DNA of 64,000 nt from Chitinispirillaceae bacterium (lineage in GTDB: Bacteria > Fibrobacterota > Chitinivibrionia > Chitinivibrionales > Chitinispirillaceae): contig JAFGHA010000078.1 in NCBI GenBank assembly GCA_016930275.1, positions 1 through 64,000 on the forward strand, read 5' to 3'. The notes under the pieces are model-generated. The model was not told the DNA's origin. It did no database searches and saw only the letters and a list, made by a program, of their open reading frames with translations. Both the position numbers and the translations under genes were made by a program. Shown here piece by piece: positions 61,101-64,000 of the stretch; positions within the stretch are counted from its first letter, which is position 1; every line of letters starts with the position of its first letter.

Positions 61101-61465
61101 CGGCATCGATTCTTTCGCGTAAAGAAATGCCGGTGAGCGCACAGGTCGCCTGGGTTGATCCCCAGAAGTGCATTGCCTGCATGACCTGTGTGCATGTCTG
61201 CCCGTACATGGCACCGCAGATCGGTAAGGACAACAAGGCGGAAGTCCAGTCTGCCGTCTGCATGGGATGCGGAAGCTGTACCGCGGCATGTCCGGCAAAG
61301 GCCATATCGCTGCATCACTACCTTGATATGCAGATTTTCGCGGCGATCGACAACCTGCTGGGAAAAGAGAGTGCAGACCGACCGGAGAAACCCTATTTTC
61401 TCGAACAGGTGGGTATTGCCAGACCGCCGCTGAAGATCAAAGAAAAAACCGTTCAACCGGGATAA
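58115..61465 (+). CDS. NuoG-type N-terminal ferredoxin region fused to long-form HdrA lacking its first segment
   Basis: [51 protein letters not shown]; then [30 protein letters not shown]...[12 protein letters not shown]...[13 protein letters not shown]...[20 protein letters not shown]. Confidence 0.92.
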   Translation: [1116 protein letters not shown]

Positions 61466-61475
61466 ATGCGACATT

Positions 61476-61958
61476 ATGGATAACAAACCTGTAATTCTTG
61501 CTTTCTGCTGCCACTACTGCGCGTATGCCGCCGCTGACATGGCCGGTTCGATGCGCCTGCAGTATCCGGCGAACATCCGGGTATTGCGGTTTCCCTGTAC
61601 CGGGAAAATCGAGGAGAACCATATCCTCGCGGCTTTCGAAAAGGGAGTCGACGGCGTTATGGTTGCCGGTTGCCTCGAAGGGGGTTGCCATTTTCTCGAG
61701 GGAAATCTACGGGCGCGCAAACGTGTGGAGCGTGTCAAGCAGTTGCTCGATGAGATCGGTGTTGGTGGTGAACGTCTCGATATGTTCAACCTCTCCTCTG
61801 CCGAAGGTCCCCGCTTTGCGGAGATCGCACGGGTGATGTATGAACGGATTGAACCGCTTGGCCCGAGTCCGCTGCGGACCGGTGCCGCGGAATTGAATGC
61901 GGGTATTGCTCAGATGGCTCAAGAGGCTGAAATGGCGATTCAAGGAGGTCAGAAATGA
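61476..61958 (+). CDS. Hydrogenase iron-sulfur subunit MvhD-like (copy 2)
   Basis: CCHYCAYAAADMAGSMRLQYPANIRVLRFPCTGKIEENHILAAFEKGVDGVMVAGCLEGGCHFLEGN. Confidence 0.93.
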   Translation: MDNKPVILAFCCHYCAYAAADMAGSMRLQYPANIRVLRFPCTGKIEENHILAAFEKGVDGVMVAGCLEGGCHFLEGNLRARKRVERVKQLLDEIGVGGERLDMFNLSSAEGPRFAEIARVMYERIEPLGPSPLRTGAAELNAGIAQMAQEAEMAIQGGQK

Positions 61959-62647
61959 TTGTTGCCGATCGGAAGAAAATTCCGGAGATCAGGGATATGA
62001 TTCAGGACTATGACCGCATTTTACTGGTTGGGTGCGGTACCTGCGTGACCGTTTGTCTTGCCGGAGGCGAGCGTGAGGTGGGAATCATCGGCGCTGCGTT
62101 GCGTATGGCACTGAAACTTTCCGGACGGCAGGGAGTGACCGTCGATGAATTTACCATAGAACGTCAGTGTGAAGATGCTTTCATTGATATGCTCGCGGAG
62201 CGGGCGGAACACTACGATGCGATCATCTCGCTGGGTTGCGGTGCCGGTGTACAGACACTGGCTGAACGGTTTCCGGGGAAACCCGTTTTTCCGGGACTCA
62301 ATACTCAGTTTATCGGCATTTTAGAATCGCAGGGCGTGTGGACCGAGAAATGTGCGGCATGCGGGAACTGCAGAATAGGCGAATATTTCGGCATCTGTCC
62401 GATTACCCGCTGTGCGAAACGCCAGTTGAACGGACCATGCGGCGGTTCACGCGGGGGAAAATGCGAAGTGAGTGATACGGTCGACTGTGCCTGGCAGCTG
62501 ATTTACGATCGTGCCAAAGCCCTCAATAAAGTTGAGATACTCGAACGGGTTGCTCTTCCTCATGACTGGTCGACCTCCAATGACGGCAGTGTCCGTAAAG
62601 TCATTCGTGAAGATCAGTGTATCGCCGGAATGGGCCCCAAGGCCTGA
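61955..62647 (+). CDS. metV: MTHFR C-terminal/zinc-finger-type protein (MetV-like)
   Basis: LLVGCGTCVTVCLAGGEREV...CAACGNCRIGEYFGICPITRCAKRQLNGPCGGSRGGKCEV. Confidence 0.88.
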   Translation: MIVADRKKIPEIRDMIQDYDRILLVGCGTCVTVCLAGGEREVGIIGAALRMALKLSGRQGVTVDEFTIERQCEDAFIDMLAERAEHYDAIISLGCGAGVQTLAERFPGKPVFPGLNTQFIGILESQGVWTEKCAACGNCRIGEYFGICPITRCAKRQLNGPCGGSRGGKCEVSDTVDCAWQLIYDRAKALNKVEILERVALPHDWSTSNDGSVRKVIREDQCIAGMGPKA

Positions 62648-62678
62648 TGATCCTGTTGGACAAAGACGAAAGGTAGTT

Positions 62679-63098
62679 ATGAGTGCAGAAAATGTCGAAG
62701 TGATTGTTGCGGAAAAGCTGGATCCGGGGTTCTGCGATGAGATCGCGTCAATGCCGGGTGGCGGCAATATCCGGAAGTGTTTCGCCTGCGGTACCTGTGC
62801 CGCCGGCTGTCCGGTGACCAGCATCGACGATGAGTACAACTGTCGTACCATCATCCGTCAGATACAGTACGGCATGCGCGAAGAAGTACTCAAGTCGCCG
62901 GTAATATGGCTCTGCGTCATGTGTTACCGCTGCTACGCCCGCTGTCCGCAGCAGGTGAATTTCACCGATATCATGCGTGCGCTCCGTCATCTGGCGGTGA
63001 AAGAGGGGTACGCTCCGGTTGAAATGCTCAACAAAGAGGATGAGTTTGACAAAAAAGCGCACCAGCTTCGTCGGGAAATGGTTAAAAAAGCTCAATAG
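62679..63098 (+). CDS. hdrC: Heterodisulfide reductase subunit C-like
   Basis: RKCFACGTCAAGCPVTSID...VIWLCVMCYRCYARCPQQVNFTDIMRALRHLAVKEG. Confidence 0.92.
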   Translation: MSAENVEVIVAEKLDPGFCDEIASMPGGGNIRKCFACGTCAAGCPVTSIDDEYNCRTIIRQIQYGMREEVLKSPVIWLCVMCYRCYARCPQQVNFTDIMRALRHLAVKEGYAPVEMLNKEDEFDKKAHQLRREMVKKAQ

Positions 63099-63127
63099 TA
63101 TGAACAGACAGGGAAGAAACGGCCAAT

Positions 63128-64000
63128 ATGCATAAACGAGCGATGGTTATCGGTGGCGGTGTCGCGGGAATTCAGGCTGCCCTGGATCTCGCCGAGATGG
63201 GTGTCGAGACATTTCTGGTCGAGAAAGGTCCCTCCATCGGCGGACGCATGGCACAGCTTGACAAAACATTTCCGACCAACGACTGCGCGATGTGTATCCT
63301 TTCACCGAAACTGGTCAGTGCGGGAAGTCACCCCTATCTGTCCATCATCACCAATGCCGAAGTTGTCGGGATAGAAGGCAACGCTCCCGACTTGAAGGTC
63401 AGGATTCTGAAAAAACCTCGGTATGTAAAGGAAGACGCCTGTACGGGATGCGGTATATGTGTTTCGAAATGTCCCACAAAGATCCCCGATCCCTACAACA
63501 AGGGCCTGAGTCAGACCAAGGCAATCCGTATTCCGTTTCCTCAGGCGGTTCCGGCGGTCGCGGTCATTGATGCGGAGAACTGCCGTTATCTTAAGGAGGG
63601 TAAATGTCGCGTTTGTGAAAAAGTCTGCGGGACCAATGCGATTGATTTTTCCCAGACGGAAGAGCTGATCGATCTTAAGGTGGGATCGGTTATACTTTCC
63701 TGCGGTACCACCGAGTTTGACGTGAAACTCAAAGGGGAGTACGGCTACGGTATATTCCCGAATGTCCTCACCAGTATCGAATACGAACGCATTCTCAGCG
63801 CTTCGGGGCCTTCGGCGGGGCATATAACACGCCCATCGGATCATAAAGAGCCGAAGAAAATCGCCATTCTCCAGTGTGTCGGGTCCCGGGATGTGCAGGC
63901 GGGGAACGAACACTGCTCCGCAATCTGCTGTATGCAGGCGGCAAAGGATGCCATCATTACGCAGGAGCATCTCCCCGGTGCGCAGACAACGATTTTTTAC
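63128..64000 (+). CDS. hdrA: Heterodisulfide reductase subunit A-like, truncated by window end
   Basis: Open frame from ATG 63128: VIGGGVAGIQAALDLAEMGVETFLVEKGPSIGGRMAQLDKTFPTNDCAMCILSPK...CTGCGICVSKCP...IAILQCVGSRD; absent from ORF track because no stop in window. Confidence 0.93.
   Translation, partial: MHKRAMVIGGGVAGIQAALDLAEMGVETFLVEKGPSIGGRMAQLDKTFPTNDCAMCILSPKLVSAGSHPYLSIITNAEVVGIEGNAPDLKVRILKKPRYVKEDACTGCGICVSKCPTKIPDPYNKGLSQTKAIRIPFPQAVPAVAVIDAENCRYLKEGKCRVCEKVCGTNAIDFSQTEELIDLKVGSVILSCGTTEFDVKLKGEYGYGIFPNVLTSIEYERILSASGPSAGHITRPSDHKEPKKIAILQCVGSRDVQAGNEHCSAICCMQAAKDAIITQEHLPGAQTTIFY

Noticed and set aside
60023-61486. Long minus-strand ORF (487 aa)
   Set aside because: Fully antisense to the NuoG-HdrA gene; no recognisable domain.

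Overview
64 kb of a moderately GC-rich bacterial chromosome. Lineage is not established; secreted proteins with C-terminal sorting-like beta modules, a GH30 enzyme and a PEP-CTERM protein suggest a Fibrobacterota-like bacterium (inference). (i) 0-3.8 kb is an accessory segment: tandem overlapping tyrosine recombinases, an orphan RHS C-terminal toxin with a candidate immunity gene, and a PD-(D/E)XK-like gene flanked by ~85 bp imperfect inverted repeats and hairpin elements. (ii) 4-34 kb is mostly housekeeping and secreted functions: RecQ, Dus, VWA/LamG protein, U32 peptidase, MltG, PAS-sigma54 activator, PhoH, M16 pair, HgdB/HgdC-like pair, Zn-dehydrogenases, CHAP and GH30. (iii) 34.8-37 kb is amtB-glnK with a good sigma54 promoter candidate. 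(iv) 39.3-45 kb is a ketosynthase/chain-length-factor/ACP cluster beside a PEP-CTERM protein. (v) 45-64 kb holds gdhA, then a very large co-directional operon: NrpR-like regulator, MvhD, MetF, a three-part split glutamate-synthase-like set, an HdrA-like protein split by an inserted NuoE-NuoF-NuoG(N) module, a second MvhD, MetV, HdrC, and an HdrA running off the window. The last block is the best candidate for a new system: an NrpR-headed, NADH-linked Hdr/MetFV electron-bifurcation assembly interleaved with GOGAT modules. All calls come from reading the sequence and supplied translations; no database search was run.
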